A stretch of DNA of 64,000 nucleotides from Phragmitibacter flavus (lineage in GTDB: Bacteria > Verrucomicrobiota > Verrucomicrobiia > Verrucomicrobiales > Verrucomicrobiaceae), in assembly GCF_005780165.1 (NCBI RefSeq), contig NZ_VAUV01000019.1, positions 28,683 to 92,682 on the forward strand, in the 5' to 3' direction. The position numbers were made by a program, and so were the translations under genes. Shown here piece after piece: positions 20,614 to 29,427 of this stretch (positions are counted from its first letter, which is position 1; each line of letters starts with the position of its first letter). Below the pieces are notes generated by a model. The model was given only the letters and a program-made list of their open reading frames with translations. It had not been told where the DNA came from and ran no database searches.

Positions 20614-20961
20614 CTATAACAATTTTTTGGACATTCTCTTTAGAAATGTCAGCACGGTGGTGGTTTCATGAAACTCGAGACTGCCTTGATGAAGTTCTGA
20701 GGCAATTTCTTCGCAGAGAAAGTAGACCGGCGTGCCAGTAAGTTTGTGGATGCGGTGGGTTGCCTGACTTTGTGGCGGGAAGTGGCTCATGTTGATCTTC
20801 TTGGATTGAATCTCATGGAAATACCAGCCGAGCCATTTCCAGAAAGCCAGTTCGAAGCACTCTGAAGACCGGTAGTTTGCCGCGAACAGCAGGTCTTCGC
20901 ATAACTGTTTGATTTCGGGATCGGCGATGTCGGAGACTTTGGTGCGATAGTAGGATGACAT
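20614..20961 (-). CDS. Hypothetical protein between rplI and dnaB
   Basis: From the ATG at 20961 the product has 115 residues beginning MSSYYRTKVSDIADPEIKQL. It is mixed alpha/beta, with an aromatic-rich helix FELAFWKWLGWYFHEIQ. No family is recognised. It lies between the rplI terminator and dnaB, 12 bp from dnaB, so it may share a transcript with dnaB. The longer upstream frame is antisense to rplI and was not used. Confidence 0.6.
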   Translation of the reverse strand: MSSYYRTKVSDIADPEIKQLCEDLLFAANYRSSECFELAFWKWLGWYFHEIQSKKINMSHFPPQSQATHRIHKLTGTPVYFLCEEIASELHQGSLEFHETTTVLTFLKRMSKKLL

Positions 20962-20987
20962 AGGGGATTTTTTAGATTGGTGAGCAC

Positions 20988-21021
20988 AAAAAAACCTCGG
21001 AAGGAGACTTCCGAGGTCTTC
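20988..21021 (-). terminator. Rho-independent terminator of rplI
   Basis: On the minus strand a perfect 10-bp stem ACCTCGGAAG/CTTCCGAGGT with a 4-nt loop is followed by seven T. It starts about 15 bp past the rplI stop codon. Confidence 0.92.
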
Positions 21022-21034
21022 GAAAATGGAAAAC

Positions 21035-21526
21035 CTAGCTGTCGTCTTCGGAGTCGCCTTCAGCACCATCACCAGCGGTGACGGTGATTTTGAGGAAGCA
21101 GTTGATGTCGCCGTGGAGTTTGACGGGGACTTCGAAAACGCCGGTGGTTTTGATGGGTTTTTCGAGTTCGATCTGGTGACGGTCGAGCTGGATGCCTGCG
21201 GTGCTGTCGGCAACAGCCTTGGCAATGTCGCTGGTGGTGATGGAACCGAATGCCTTGCCGCCCTGGCCGGTGGCGAGGGTGAGCTTGAGTTTGAGGCGCT
21301 TGAGTTTGGTGGCGAATTTTTCGGCTTCGGCGAGTTCCTGTGCTTCACGTTCGGCGCGGACTTTTTGCAATTCGTCAAGCTGCTTGAGGTTGCGCTTGTT
21401 GGCCAAGAAGGCTTTGCCCTGGGGGACGAGGAAATTGTGAGCGTAACCGCCTCTGACTTTCACGACGTCGCCTTCGGCGCCGAGGGTGGCGATTTTCTCT
21501 TTCAGAATGATGTCTACGGTGGCCAT
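21035..21526 (-). CDS. rplI: 50S ribosomal protein bL9
   Basis: The ATG at 21526 gives 163 residues beginning MATVDIILKEKIATLGAEG. The bL9 signature VRGGYAHNFLVPQGKA is present, followed by the long connecting helix and the C-terminal RNA-binding domain (FGSITTSDIAKAV). The C terminus carries a short acidic tail (GDGAEGDSEDDS). An in-frame extension of 20 residues upstream is non-homologous. The gene ends in a strong terminator. Confidence 0.97.
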   Translation of the reverse strand: MATVDIILKEKIATLGAEGDVVKVRGGYAHNFLVPQGKAFLANKRNLKQLDELQKVRAEREAQELAEAEKFATKLKRLKLKLTLATGQGGKAFGSITTSDIAKAVADSTAGIQLDRHQIELEKPIKTTGVFEVPVKLHGDINCFLKITVTAGDGAEGDSEDDS

Positions 21527-21712
21527 ATGATTGCGTTCTAAATGGAAATGGGGCGTGGAGAATACCCGGTGGGAATGGGATGTCAAGTGATGGATGTTAA
21601 ATATCGGGAGGATCTTCGTCTCCCAGCATTCGACATCGCGTGCCCGGGGACCGAAAACCTCTCGTGCAGCTCAGTGCAGAGAAGGTTGGTTCAGCCACCA
21701 GTTACCAGTTGA

Positions 21713-22741
21713 TCAAGGCTTTTCCTTGATGATCCACTCGAGAAAGCCTTTGCGGACGCTTTCGGGCTGGATGCTGGCGCGTTGGGCGAGGGAGGAAAGC
21801 CAGCGGTTGAGGGCCTCGCGACCCATTTCGGATCTGACCACGCGCTCAATCTGCGGACGGACTTTCTCAAGTGGCTCAAGATTGCCGGGCTGTTTGGCTT
21901 CGCAGTAGATGATCATGTAGTTGGCGCTGATCTCGACCACTTTGCTGACGCTGCCAGCTTTGAGGGTGAAGGCGACTTCGGCGAGCTCCTTGTTAAGGGA
22001 GGCGCGCTCTTGCAGGCCCCAGTCGCCGCCGTCGCTGGCGCGGCTGTCCTGGGAGTAGGTGCGGGCGAGGGTTCCGAAGTCGGAGCCGCTGACGGCTTTT
22101 TCGCGAATCTCTTCAGCAAGCTTGAGCTGGGCCTCAGGGGTGGCGGTGCTGTTGCCGATCGGGTATTTGGGGATGGTGATGGTGCTGAACTTGATGAAGT
22201 CTTTCTCGCGGAACTGGGAGTCGTTTTCGCGGTAGAATTTTTCGACCTGGGCCGGGGTTGGGGGCGGAAGGCTGCGGATTTGTCGGGAACGAAGGACGGA
22301 GATGATCATCATGTCCTGACGTTGCTGGCGAAATTTGCGCAGGGTCATGCCGTTTTTGGCGAGTTCCTGGAGAAACTTTTGGCGGTCGCCTTCGAAGTTT
22401 TCGCGAATGACGGAATTGACGTCGTCATCAATGTATTGGGCCTTGATGGTGCCGCCGAGTTTTTCGAATTCGGAGAGGACGAGCTGGCGTTCGATGAGGG
22501 TGTAGAGAGCACTTTGGCGCAGTTCCCCGAGTTTTTGATCGAGTTCGCGAGGATCACGAATGGTCATGCGCAGCAGTTGTTCCTGCGAGTTGACGGCGTC
22601 GCGAACTTCGGAACTGACGATGGGTTTGCCGTTGATGACTACTTCGACTTTGTAACTGTTCTGACCGAAGGCGCTGCTGATGGAAAAATACAGCGCGAGA
22701 AGCAATACAGGAGCCAGGGAATGGCGGGACAGGAGATTCAT
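21713..22741 (-). CDS. Periplasmic peptidylprolyl isomerase, SurA-like
   Basis: A 342-residue exported protein with a signal peptide (residues 1-27, ...SAFGQ). The N-terminal chaperone part resembles SurA (VVINGKPIVSSEVRDAV, LYTLIERQLVLSEFEKLG). One parvulin domain follows (about residues 190-290), with FGTLARTYSQDSRASDGGDWG typical of PpiC/SurA rotamases. SurA-like proteins guide outer-membrane proteins to the BAM complex, and the autotransporter downstream would be a plausible client. SurA of E. coli has two parvulin domains; only one is seen here. It lies 3 bp downstream of mfd, so the two are likely cotranscribed. Confidence 0.88.
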   Translation of the reverse strand: MNLLSRHSLAPVLLLALYFSISSAFGQNSYKVEVVINGKPIVSSEVRDAVNSQEQLLRMTIRDPRELDQKLGELRQSALYTLIERQLVLSEFEKLGGTIKAQYIDDDVNSVIRENFEGDRQKFLQELAKNGMTLRKFRQQRQDMMIISVLRSRQIRSLPPPTPAQVEKFYRENDSQFREKDFIKFSTITIPKYPIGNSTATPEAQLKLAEEIREKAVSGSDFGTLARTYSQDSRASDGGDWGLQERASLNKELAEVAFTLKAGSVSKVVEISANYMIIYCEAKQPGNLEPLEKVRPQIERVVRSEMGREALNRWLSSLAQRASIQPESVRKGFLEWIIKEKP

Positions 22742-22744
22742 GGA

Positions 22745-25700
22745 TTAGATGGTTCGAAGCAGTTGCAAGGCCTCGCGCAATAGTAGGGGGGGGGAATGCG
22801 CTGTCAATCGAGGAAACTTGCCATTGAGCAAGACGTAGCGGCCGTTGCGGGTGAGCATGAGCTTGGTTTCCTGGATTTCGACGGCGCTGAGATTGGCGCT
22901 GGCGGCGGCGAGGCGCAGGGCGGCGCAGAGGAGAAGGTGTTCCACGGCGGGAGGCGGGGGGCCGAACTGGTCGCGCCAGTCGCGCTCAAGGGTGTCGAGC
23001 TCCTTGCGGGTCATGGTTTCGCCGAGCATGCGATACGCGATGATGCGCTGGCGGGTGTCCTCAATGTAGCTGGCGGGAAGGAAGGCGGGAATGCGGTGGT
23101 CCGTGTTTTTCACGAGTTTTTGGCGGTCGGGCGGACGGTGGGCGGTCGCGGCGGTGGCGCGTTTGGTAGGGGCGGCATGATTGTCCTGGAGCCATTGGGC
23201 TTCGCTGAGACAGAGGAAGTCGATGTGAAGGCTGACTTCCATCGGCTGGGGAACGCGGCGGCCCTGAAGTTTGGCGGTGGTGGCCTTGAGCATCTGGCAA
23301 TACAGGTCAAAGCCGACGGCGGCGATGTGACCGGATTGCTCGGTGCCGAGGAGGTTGCCGGCGCCGCGGATTTCGAGGTCGCGCATGGCGATTTTGAAGC
23401 CGGAGCCGAGTGCCGTGTATTGTTTGATGGCGTTGACGCGTTTGCGGGCGTCGCCGCCGGTCATGAGGTCGCGCGGGATCATGAGGTAGGCGTGGGCGCG
23501 TTCGCCGCCGCGACCAACGCGACCGCGCAACTGGTAGAGGTCGGCGAGGCCGAAGCGGTCGGCGCGGTCGATGATAATGGTGTTGGCGTTGGGGATGTCG
23601 ACGCCGGATTCGATGATGGTGGTGCAGACCAGGACGTCGGCTTCGGCGTTGATGAATTTCTGCATGACGCCTTCGAGGACTTCGGCCTCCATCTGGCCGT
23701 GACCGTGGAGGATGCGTGCTTTGGGGCAGAGCTTTTGCAGTTTGGACTGCATGTTCTCGATGCTGGCGACGCGGTTGTGCAGGAAAAAGACCTGCCCGCC
23801 GCGGTCGATTTCGTGATCGATGGCTTCGCGAATGATGCGTTCGTCGTAACCGCAGATGGTGGTGTTGACGGGAGTGCGATTGGGCGGTGGGGTGTCGAGG
23901 GTGGACATGTCCCGGGCACCGAGCAGGGCGAGATAGAGGGTGCGGGGGATGGGGGTGGCGCTGAGGGTCAGAACGTCGATGAGGCGAAACAACTCCTTGA
24001 ATTTTTCCTTATGTTTGACGCCGAAGCGCTGTTCTTCGTCGACAATGGCGAGGCCGAGATTTTTGAACTGGACGTCTTTGGAGATGACCCGATGGGTGCC
24101 GATGACGATATCGACGTTCCCGGCTTTGAGGGCAGCGATGGTTTCCCGGACTTTTTTGGGCGGGGTGAGACGGCTGAGCATTTCGACTCTCACGGGGTAG
24201 TCGGACATCCGCTCGCGGAAGGTTTGCCAATGTTGCTGGGCGAGGACGGTGGTGGGGACGAGGACGGCGACTTGTTTGCCGCTCATGACGGCTTTGAAGG
24301 CGGCGCGAATGGCGACCTCGGTTTTGCCAAAGCCGACATCGCCGCAGAGGAGTCGGTCCATGGGCTTTTCGAGTTCCATGTCGCGTTTGATTTCCTCGAC
24401 GGCGCGGATTTGGTCGGGCGTTTCGCGGTAGACGAAGGATTGCTCGAACTCGACCTGCCACTTGGTGTCGGGAGTGTGGGCGTAGCCTTTGAGGGTTTGG
24501 CGTTCGGCGGCGATGGAGAGCATTCGCGCGGCGAATTCCTCGACGGAACGTTCGGCTTGGGCGCGGGTTTTGTTCCAGCGGGCGTCGCCGAGTTTGTTGA
24601 GTTTGGGGGCGTGGCTGCCGACGCCGACGTAGCGGGAGATGAGATGAGCCTGGGTAGGCGGGACGAAGAGTTTGGCCTGGTCGGCATAACGAATGATGAT
24701 GACCTCTTCGGGAGGCGGGCCGGGGCGGATTTCGATGCCGTCGTATTTGCCGATGCCGTAGTCGGTGTGAACGACGAGGTCGCCGGGTTTGAGTTCGCGC
24801 AGGTGATCGCGGGCCTGGCGAAGGACGAGAGCTTCGTCGAGTTTGGAACCCTTGAGACGGCGATGATGCTGGTGGCGACCGAAGATTTCGGCACCGGCGA
24901 GAATGGCGAGTTTGGCTCCGGGGACGGTGAAGCCGCGATGGAGGAGGGCGAGGGGACGGTGGACGTTTTGCTGGTTGAGCCAGGGCGTTCCGATGAGTTC
25001 TTCGAAACGTTCGCGTTCGGCTTCGTTGTGGAAGTAGATGGAGATCTGCCAGCCGTCGCGGTGCCAGTCGGTGATTTGTTGGATGAAGCTGTCGCGGCGG
25101 TTTTGTTGAAGCACGAAGTCACCGGCGTTGAAGGTGCCGAGGGGGCTTTCGTAGATGGCGAGGGTGTGGTCTTCCTTGGCGGAGGTGCCTTGGGGCGTGC
25201 TGGAGATGGAAATGCGGAATGCGGAATGCGGAAGTGGGAATTGGCTGAGGTCTTCGAGGTGGATCTGGTGATCGTTGGAATGGAGGAGATCGGAAAGGGG
25301 AACGGTGGTGGTTTCGGGAACGGTGAGCAGGAGGGAGTGGCTTTGATGCCGACGGATGGAGGTCTGCGTGTGGATGTCGAAGGTGCGGATGGATTCGATG
25401 TCGTCGCCGAAGATTTCGAGTCGGAGTGGTTCTTCAGCCTGCCAGGGAAAGATGTCGATGATGTCGCCACGACGGGCGAACTGGCCGCGTTCGGCAACGA
25501 CGGGGACGCGTTCGTAACCGGCGGAGTTGAGCTGAGTAAGTAGCGCTTCCGTGTCGAGGGATTCGCCGGTGGTGAGGAGCGTCTGGTGTGAGCTGAGGTC
25601 GGTGAGAGTGGGGACGTTTTCGGTGAGGGAGTCGGCGCTGATCACGATGACCTGGGCGCTGCTGTCATTGCCGGGGGTGCTGAGTTTGGTGAAGACCGTG

Positions 25701-26014
25701 AGGCGCTCGGCGATTAGGTCGGGATCGGTGAGCGTTTCTTTGTCGGAAGGATCGTGGGGAAGTCGGGGAAGAAACAGAGCCTGAATGCCCCAGATCGAGA
25801 GTTCGGCATGGATTTGTTCCTGAGTGCGGGCGTCCGGACAGATGATCCAGGTGCGTGTGCCGGGGCCGGGACGAACGCGGAGGGCGAGGGCGGTGGCGAA
25901 TGCCCAGCCTTCGTGGGCGATGGGGGCGATGAAGGGGTGCGCGGATTTGGCGGCTTTTTTTGCCCAGGTGGCGAAGGGTTTCGCGAGCAGGACTTGCTGG
26001 ACGGGATCGATCAT
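22745..26014 (-). CDS. mfd: Transcription-repair coupling factor
   Basis: A 1089-residue Mfd. UvrB-like N-terminal domains occupy about residues 1-400. The RNA polymerase-interaction domain reads LKPGDLVVHTDYGIGKYDG (about 395-415), followed by a RecG-like translocase with Walker A in CGDVGFGKTEVA, DEEQ in AIVDEEQRFG, and helicase motif VI with QLRGRVGR. The TRCF C-terminal domain follows. Mfd removes stalled RNA polymerase at lesions and recruits UvrA. A short stretch of the heptanucleotide repeat found in intergenic DNA elsewhere in the window lies inside the gene, encoding part of FPLPHSAFRISIS near residue 265. The stop codon is 3 bp from the SurA-like start. Confidence 0.96.
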   Translation of the reverse strand: MIDPVQQVLLAKPFATWAKKAAKSAHPFIAPIAHEGWAFATALALRVRPGPGTRTWIICPDARTQEQIHAELSIWGIQALFLPRLPHDPSDKETLTDPDLIAERLTVFTKLSTPGNDSSAQVIVISADSLTENVPTLTDLSSHQTLLTTGESLDTEALLTQLNSAGYERVPVVAERGQFARRGDIIDIFPWQAEEPLRLEIFGDDIESIRTFDIHTQTSIRRHQSHSLLLTVPETTTVPLSDLLHSNDHQIHLEDLSQFPLPHSAFRISISSTPQGTSAKEDHTLAIYESPLGTFNAGDFVLQQNRRDSFIQQITDWHRDGWQISIYFHNEAERERFEELIGTPWLNQQNVHRPLALLHRGFTVPGAKLAILAGAEIFGRHQHHRRLKGSKLDEALVLRQARDHLRELKPGDLVVHTDYGIGKYDGIEIRPGPPPEEVIIIRYADQAKLFVPPTQAHLISRYVGVGSHAPKLNKLGDARWNKTRAQAERSVEEFAARMLSIAAERQTLKGYAHTPDTKWQVEFEQSFVYRETPDQIRAVEEIKRDMELEKPMDRLLCGDVGFGKTEVAIRAAFKAVMSGKQVAVLVPTTVLAQQHWQTFRERMSDYPVRVEMLSRLTPPKKVRETIAALKAGNVDIVIGTHRVISKDVQFKNLGLAIVDEEQRFGVKHKEKFKELFRLIDVLTLSATPIPRTLYLALLGARDMSTLDTPPPNRTPVNTTICGYDERIIREAIDHEIDRGGQVFFLHNRVASIENMQSKLQKLCPKARILHGHGQMEAEVLEGVMQKFINAEADVLVCTTIIESGVDIPNANTIIIDRADRFGLADLYQLRGRVGRGGERAHAYLMIPRDLMTGGDARKRVNAIKQYTALGSGFKIAMRDLEIRGAGNLLGTEQSGHIAAVGFDLYCQMLKATTAKLQGRRVPQPMEVSLHIDFLCLSEAQWLQDNHAAPTKRATAATAHRPPDRQKLVKNTDHRIPAFLPASYIEDTRQRIIAYRMLGETMTRKELDTLERDWRDQFGPPPPAVEHLLLCAALRLAAASANLSAVEIQETKLMLTRNGRYVLLNGKFPRLTAHSPPLLLREALQLLRTI
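25209..25235. repeat. GGAATGC-type heptanucleotide repeats inside mfd
   Basis: Two perfect GGAATGC units plus degenerate flanking units lie in the mfd coding region. The same unit forms an 18-copy tandem array at 63795-63920. On the coding strand it reads as PHSAFRI. Confidence 0.7.
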
Positions 26015-26057
26015 GGAGTTTTGGTCATGAGCGAAATGGGGTGTGCAGACATCGGTC

Positions 26058-26104
26058 GACAGGCAAAATGCCTGTCACACCCACAGGCTGCAAGCCTGTG
26101 TCAC
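26058..26104. repeat. REP-like pair of palindromes at the 3' end of a regulator gene
   Basis: Two short palindromes, GACAGGC-GCCTGTC and ACAGGCT-AGCCTGT, are separated by about 10 bp. The second runs to the stop codon of the response regulator gene (26101-26103). Closely related pairs occur at 49884-50031 and 52507-52709. Confidence 0.8.
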
Positions 26105-27579
26105 GAAGCTTTGCGGGGGCGTGCGGTTTTGGCGGAGGCGACGCCGACGGCGGGCGCAGGGTCGGCTTTTTCTTCGACTTTGGAGATCGCAGAGCCTAGC
26201 AGGCGGGCGGCTTTCTCAGGGTCTTGATGGCAATGACGCATGGCGGCGCGGTTGAGTTCGCGGTCGAGCCAGGGCTTGAGTTCGAAGTCGGGAATGGAAG
26301 AAGCGTATTGGAGAAGGGTCTCCAGGGCATCCTGCATGCGAACCAGGGTGTTGATGGGGGTGGTGGTGCGCTGGGTGCTGCTGCCGAGGGGAACGTCGCT
26401 GGGCAGAAGGACGTCGGTATTGCAGAGGGCGCAGGCGCGAAGGATGGTGTTTTCGAGTTCTCGAACGTTGCCGGGCCAGTCGTAGGCTTCCATCATGGAG
26501 AGGGCGTCTTCGCTGAAGCGCATCTGCGGGGTGCGTTTGCGGGCGGCGATGCGTTGCAGGAAGAACTCGGCGAGGATGCGCGTGTCTTCGCGGCGTTCGC
26601 GGAGAGGGGGGAGGTGGATGCGGACAACGTTCAGGCGGTAGAACAAATCTTCGCGGAAACGGCCTGCTTTGACTTCGGCTTCGAGGTCTTTATTGGTGGC
26701 GGCGAGAATGCGGACGTCGGTGCGCAGGGTGGTGTTGCCGCCCACGCGGGAGAAGTCGCCTTGTTGAAGGACGCGGAGGAGCTTGCTCTGGACGGTGAGG
26801 GGCATGTCGCCGATTTCGTCGAGGAACAGGGTGCCGCCGTCGCATTGTTCGAAGCGGCCCATACGCTGCACGGCTGCACCGGTGAAGGCGCCCTTTTCGT
26901 GACCGAACAGTTCGCTTTCCAGAAGGTTGTCGGGAATCGCGGTAATGTTGATGGCGACAAATTCTTTCTGCGTGCGAGGGCTGAATTTGTGAATGGCACT
27001 GGCGACGAGTTCTTTGCCGCAACCGCTTTCGCCGGTGATCATGACGGCGGCGTCGGAGCGTGACACGCGACCGATCATTTTGAAAACGTCCTGCATGGCC
27101 GGGGAGCGACCGATGATGGTTTCCTGGATGCTGTCGTTGGTGACGGGATTGGTGGTGGCGAGGGCGGTTCGACGGGCGTCAATGGCGCTAAGGGCGCTTT
27201 CAACGACAGAGCGAAGGTCGTAGGGCATTTGTTCCTTGCGCAGGAAGTCGTAGGCACCAAGGCGCATGGATTCGATCACCACGGAGTTGCCAGCGACACC
27301 GCTGAACAGGAGCACCATGGCGTTAGGGTCGTTTTGGCGAAGACGTTTGAGGAGTTCAATGCCGTTGGTGCCAGGGAGGCGGGCTTCAGTGAGGACGAGG
27401 TCGGCGCGATTTTTGCTGTAAGCGGCGAGCGCGTCTTCGGCGCGTTCGAAACATTCAATGGTAACGTCTTGCGCCTTGAGGTGGGAGGCGGCCCACACGA
27501 GAAAGTCGGTGTCCGAATCCACGATGATCAATCTCGTGGGTGCGGGTTGGGAGGTGGTGGTGGGCATTGGAACAATCAT
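26101..27579 (-). CDS. Sigma-54-dependent response regulator with Glu at the phosphoacceptor site
   Basis: A 492-residue NtrC-family activator. The receiver domain (about residues 14-130) is followed by a AAA+ domain (about 150-380) with Walker A GESGCGKE, the sigma-54-contact loop GAFTGA, Walker B LFLDEIGDM and the arginine-finger region RFREDLFYRLN. A Fis-like C-terminal helix-turn-helix segment (LDRELNRAAMRH...KAARLLGSAI) follows. It would activate sigma-54 promoters. The receiver reads LVLTEARLPG, so Glu65 sits where the phosphorylated Asp is expected, and the second acidic-pocket residue is Ser (VDSD). It may therefore be constitutively active or regulated differently. No sensor kinase is adjacent. 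The stop codon falls at the end of a REP-like repeat. Confidence 0.9.
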   Translation of the reverse strand: MIVPMPTTTSQPAPTRLIIVDSDTDFLVWAASHLKAQDVTIECFERAEDALAAYSKNRADLVLTEARLPGTNGIELLKRLRQNDPNAMVLLFSGVAGNSVVIESMRLGAYDFLRKEQMPYDLRSVVESALSAIDARRTALATTNPVTNDSIQETIIGRSPAMQDVFKMIGRVSRSDAAVMITGESGCGKELVASAIHKFSPRTQKEFVAINITAIPDNLLESELFGHEKGAFTGAAVQRMGRFEQCDGGTLFLDEIGDMPLTVQSKLLRVLQQGDFSRVGGNTTLRTDVRILAATNKDLEAEVKAGRFREDLFYRLNVVRIHLPPLRERREDTRILAEFFLQRIAARKRTPQMRFSEDALSMMEAYDWPGNVRELENTILRACALCNTDVLLPSDVPLGSSTQRTTTPINTLVRMQDALETLLQYASSIPDFELKPWLDRELNRAAMRHCHQDPEKAARLLGSAISKVEEKADPAPAVGVASAKTARPRKAS

Positions 27580-27660
27580 CTTCTCACAAAACTGGCGGGG
27601 TGCAATGGTCTAGGCGGCTTGGGAATCTACGAATTGTCGTTTATGAGTTGAGGTTCTAGA

Positions 27661-28395
27661 TCATACGCCGCCAAACCGGCGTTGGCGCCGGGAGAAGTCT
27701 TCGATGGCAGCGGTGAACTGCGATTCCCTGAAATCGGGCCAGAGAACGGGGGTGATGTGGATCTCGGTATAACTGAGCTGCCAGAGGAGGAAATTGGAAA
27801 GGCGCATCTCTCCGCTGGTGCGGATGAGGAGATCAGGATCGGGATAATAACGGGTGTATAAATGCTTGCTGAACATGTCGGTGTCGATCATGCCCTTGTC
27901 GAGATGGCCTTTTTCGATGCTGTCGAGCAGACTCTTGATGCCGTCGACAATCTCTTCGCGAGCGCCGTAGCTGAGCGCGAAGATGAGGGTGAGTCCAGTG
28001 TTGTTGGCGGTGGCTTCGATGGATTTGTGCAGCTGTCTCTGGCAGCTTTCGGGCAGATCGTGGAGTCGACCAATCGCCTGGAGGCGGACATTTTTCTCCA
28101 GCATTTCTTTGGTCTTTTCACGCAGAAAACGTTCAAGCATCTTCATGAGCGAATCGACTTCGCTTTTGGGGCGCTTCCAGTTCTCGGTGGAGAATGCGTA
28201 GAGCGTGAGGTATTCAACGCCGAGTTCGCCGCAGCATTTGACGGCTTCACGAACGGATTCCGCGCCGCGACGGTGACCTTCGGTGCGGGCGAGTCCACGT
28301 TCCTTGGCCCAGCGTCCGTTGCCGTCCATGATGATGGCGATGTGCTTGGGGATGGTAAGCGCTTTGGGGGTGAGGGAAGCGGTTGCGGAGGGCAT
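27661..28395 (-). CDS. uppS: Isoprenyl transferase (undecaprenyl diphosphate synthase)
   Basis: The ATG at 28395 gives 244 residues, the normal length. Signatures of the cis-prenyltransferase family are clear: IAIIMDGNGRWAKERGL (catalytic Asp and Arg), LTLYAFSTENWKRP, and LIRTSGEMRLSNFLLWQ. The enzyme makes the C55 lipid carrier for cell-wall synthesis. In many bacteria cdsA follows; here the next gene downstream is a transcriptional regulator, so the usual frr-uppS-cdsA grouping is not kept. An upstream in-frame extension is not homologous. Confidence 0.97.
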   Translation of the reverse strand: MPSATASLTPKALTIPKHIAIIMDGNGRWAKERGLARTEGHRRGAESVREAVKCCGELGVEYLTLYAFSTENWKRPKSEVDSLMKMLERFLREKTKEMLEKNVRLQAIGRLHDLPESCQRQLHKSIEATANNTGLTLIFALSYGAREEIVDGIKSLLDSIEKGHLDKGMIDTDMFSKHLYTRYYPDPDLLIRTSGEMRLSNFLLWQLSYTEIHITPVLWPDFRESQFTAAIEDFSRRQRRFGGV

Positions 28396-28843
28396 CTGGC
28401 GAGGTTGGCAGCGAAAGGAGTGATCGATAATGTGGTGCGAACCTAGGGCACTCTTTGATTTGGCGATTCTGCCCAAGGAACGCAATGCTTTTTTGACAGC
28501 GGACAGTCATTTTGTGAATGAAATGGATTAGTCGGAGATTTTTTGGTCGCCAGCATTGCCAAATCATGCCGCTGTGGCTGAGGGCAGGTGCGTCGTTGAA
28601 GTGGCATTGATTCGAGGGCGCGTCGCAAAATTGAGAATATTTGTGTTTTATTGAACATTTTAAAAAAAGTGCTTGAAGGGGCCTTAATAGTTGGATAGCC
28701 TTGAATATCAGGGCGAAAGTTTTGGGTGTAATAATGGCAGTTTTTATGGTTATTGTAAAAAACACCTTGAAATTTAACTGGTGAGTATTTAAAGTTTGTA
28801 ATTATTAGAATATCAGGTTTTCAGAACATCAACCAATACTCCT
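28396..28843. other. AT-rich intergenic region upstream of the MarR-type gene
   Basis: About 450 bp without a convincing gene. It becomes A/T-rich from 28600 and presumably holds the promoters of the divergent uppS and MarR-type genes. No defined promoter or operator palindrome was identified. Confidence 0.4.
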
Positions 28844-29272
28844 ATGTCATCATCCAATACACTCCCCTCCCAGCATCTCAGTGATCCGGCTCAAGTGGCG
28901 GATTTCATTTTGTTTAGTCAGCGCGAGTTCCTGCTGAATCTTTCCAAGGATCTCAGTCGGGGGAACATCTCCTTCGCCCAGTTTTATTTGATGGGCTATC
29001 TGAGCACTTCAGGGGAGCTTACCATGACCGACATCGCCCGCAAAATGGGACACAGCACGGCAGCTGCCACGGGTTTGGTTGATCGTTTGGAAAAGTTGGG
29101 TTACGTCGAGCGCATGCACGCGGAAGATGATCGCCGCAAAGTTCTGGTGAAGATCACCGAGCAGGGCACGGATTTGGTGGCCAAGCTGCGCGGGGCGTTG
29201 CAGGACCGGGTGGCGGAAGCCATGAGCGGAAATGGTTCCGAAGTCACTGGGTTGGTCGGGCTGGCGAGCTAA
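28844..29272 (+). CDS. MarR family transcriptional regulator
   Basis: A 142-residue winged-helix protein. The recognition part reads TMTDIARKMGHSTAAATGLVDRLEKLGYVER, and the wing is HAEDDRRKVLVKITEQG, both characteristic of MarR proteins, which bind DNA as dimers and respond to small ligands. The N terminus is helical, as expected for dimerisation. It ends with a strong terminator and converges with the autotransporter gene. The target genes are not evident. Confidence 0.92.
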   Translation: MSSSNTLPSQHLSDPAQVADFILFSQREFLLNLSKDLSRGNISFAQFYLMGYLSTSGELTMTDIARKMGHSTAAATGLVDRLEKLGYVERMHAEDDRRKVLVKITEQGTDLVAKLRGALQDRVAEAMSGNGSEVTGLVGLAS

Positions 29273-29315
29273 GATTGAGGTTGGGAATGCGGATGGGTTT
29301 TTGATATTGATATAT

Positions 29316-29346
29316 AAAAGCCGGTGAACTTCACCGGCTTTTTTGT
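29316..29346 (+). terminator. Rho-independent terminator of the MarR-type gene
   Basis: A perfect 10-bp stem AAGCCGGTGA/TCACCGGCTT with a 3-nt loop is flanked by an A-run and followed by TTTTG. It may also act on transcripts from the opposite side. Confidence 0.9.
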
Positions 29347-29362
29347 TTGGAAAGTGAAACTG

Positions 29363-29419
29363 GAAGGCTCGTCCTGAGCCTTGTTGTGGGAATGAATGAA
29401 AGGCTCGGGACGAGCCTTC
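29363..29419. repeat. Nested inverted repeat between converging genes
   Basis: Two 20-21-bp arms (29363-29382 and 29399-29419) are near-perfect reverse complements. Each arm is itself palindromic around AAGGCTC...GAGCCTT. It looks like a REP/BIME-type element. Confidence 0.7.
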
Positions 29420-29427
29420 TACTTTGA

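Noticed and set aside
22796..25543. Plus-strand frame of 915 codons
   Set aside because: It is antisense to mfd and shows only the G/V/E/A/D-rich composition of a shadow frame.
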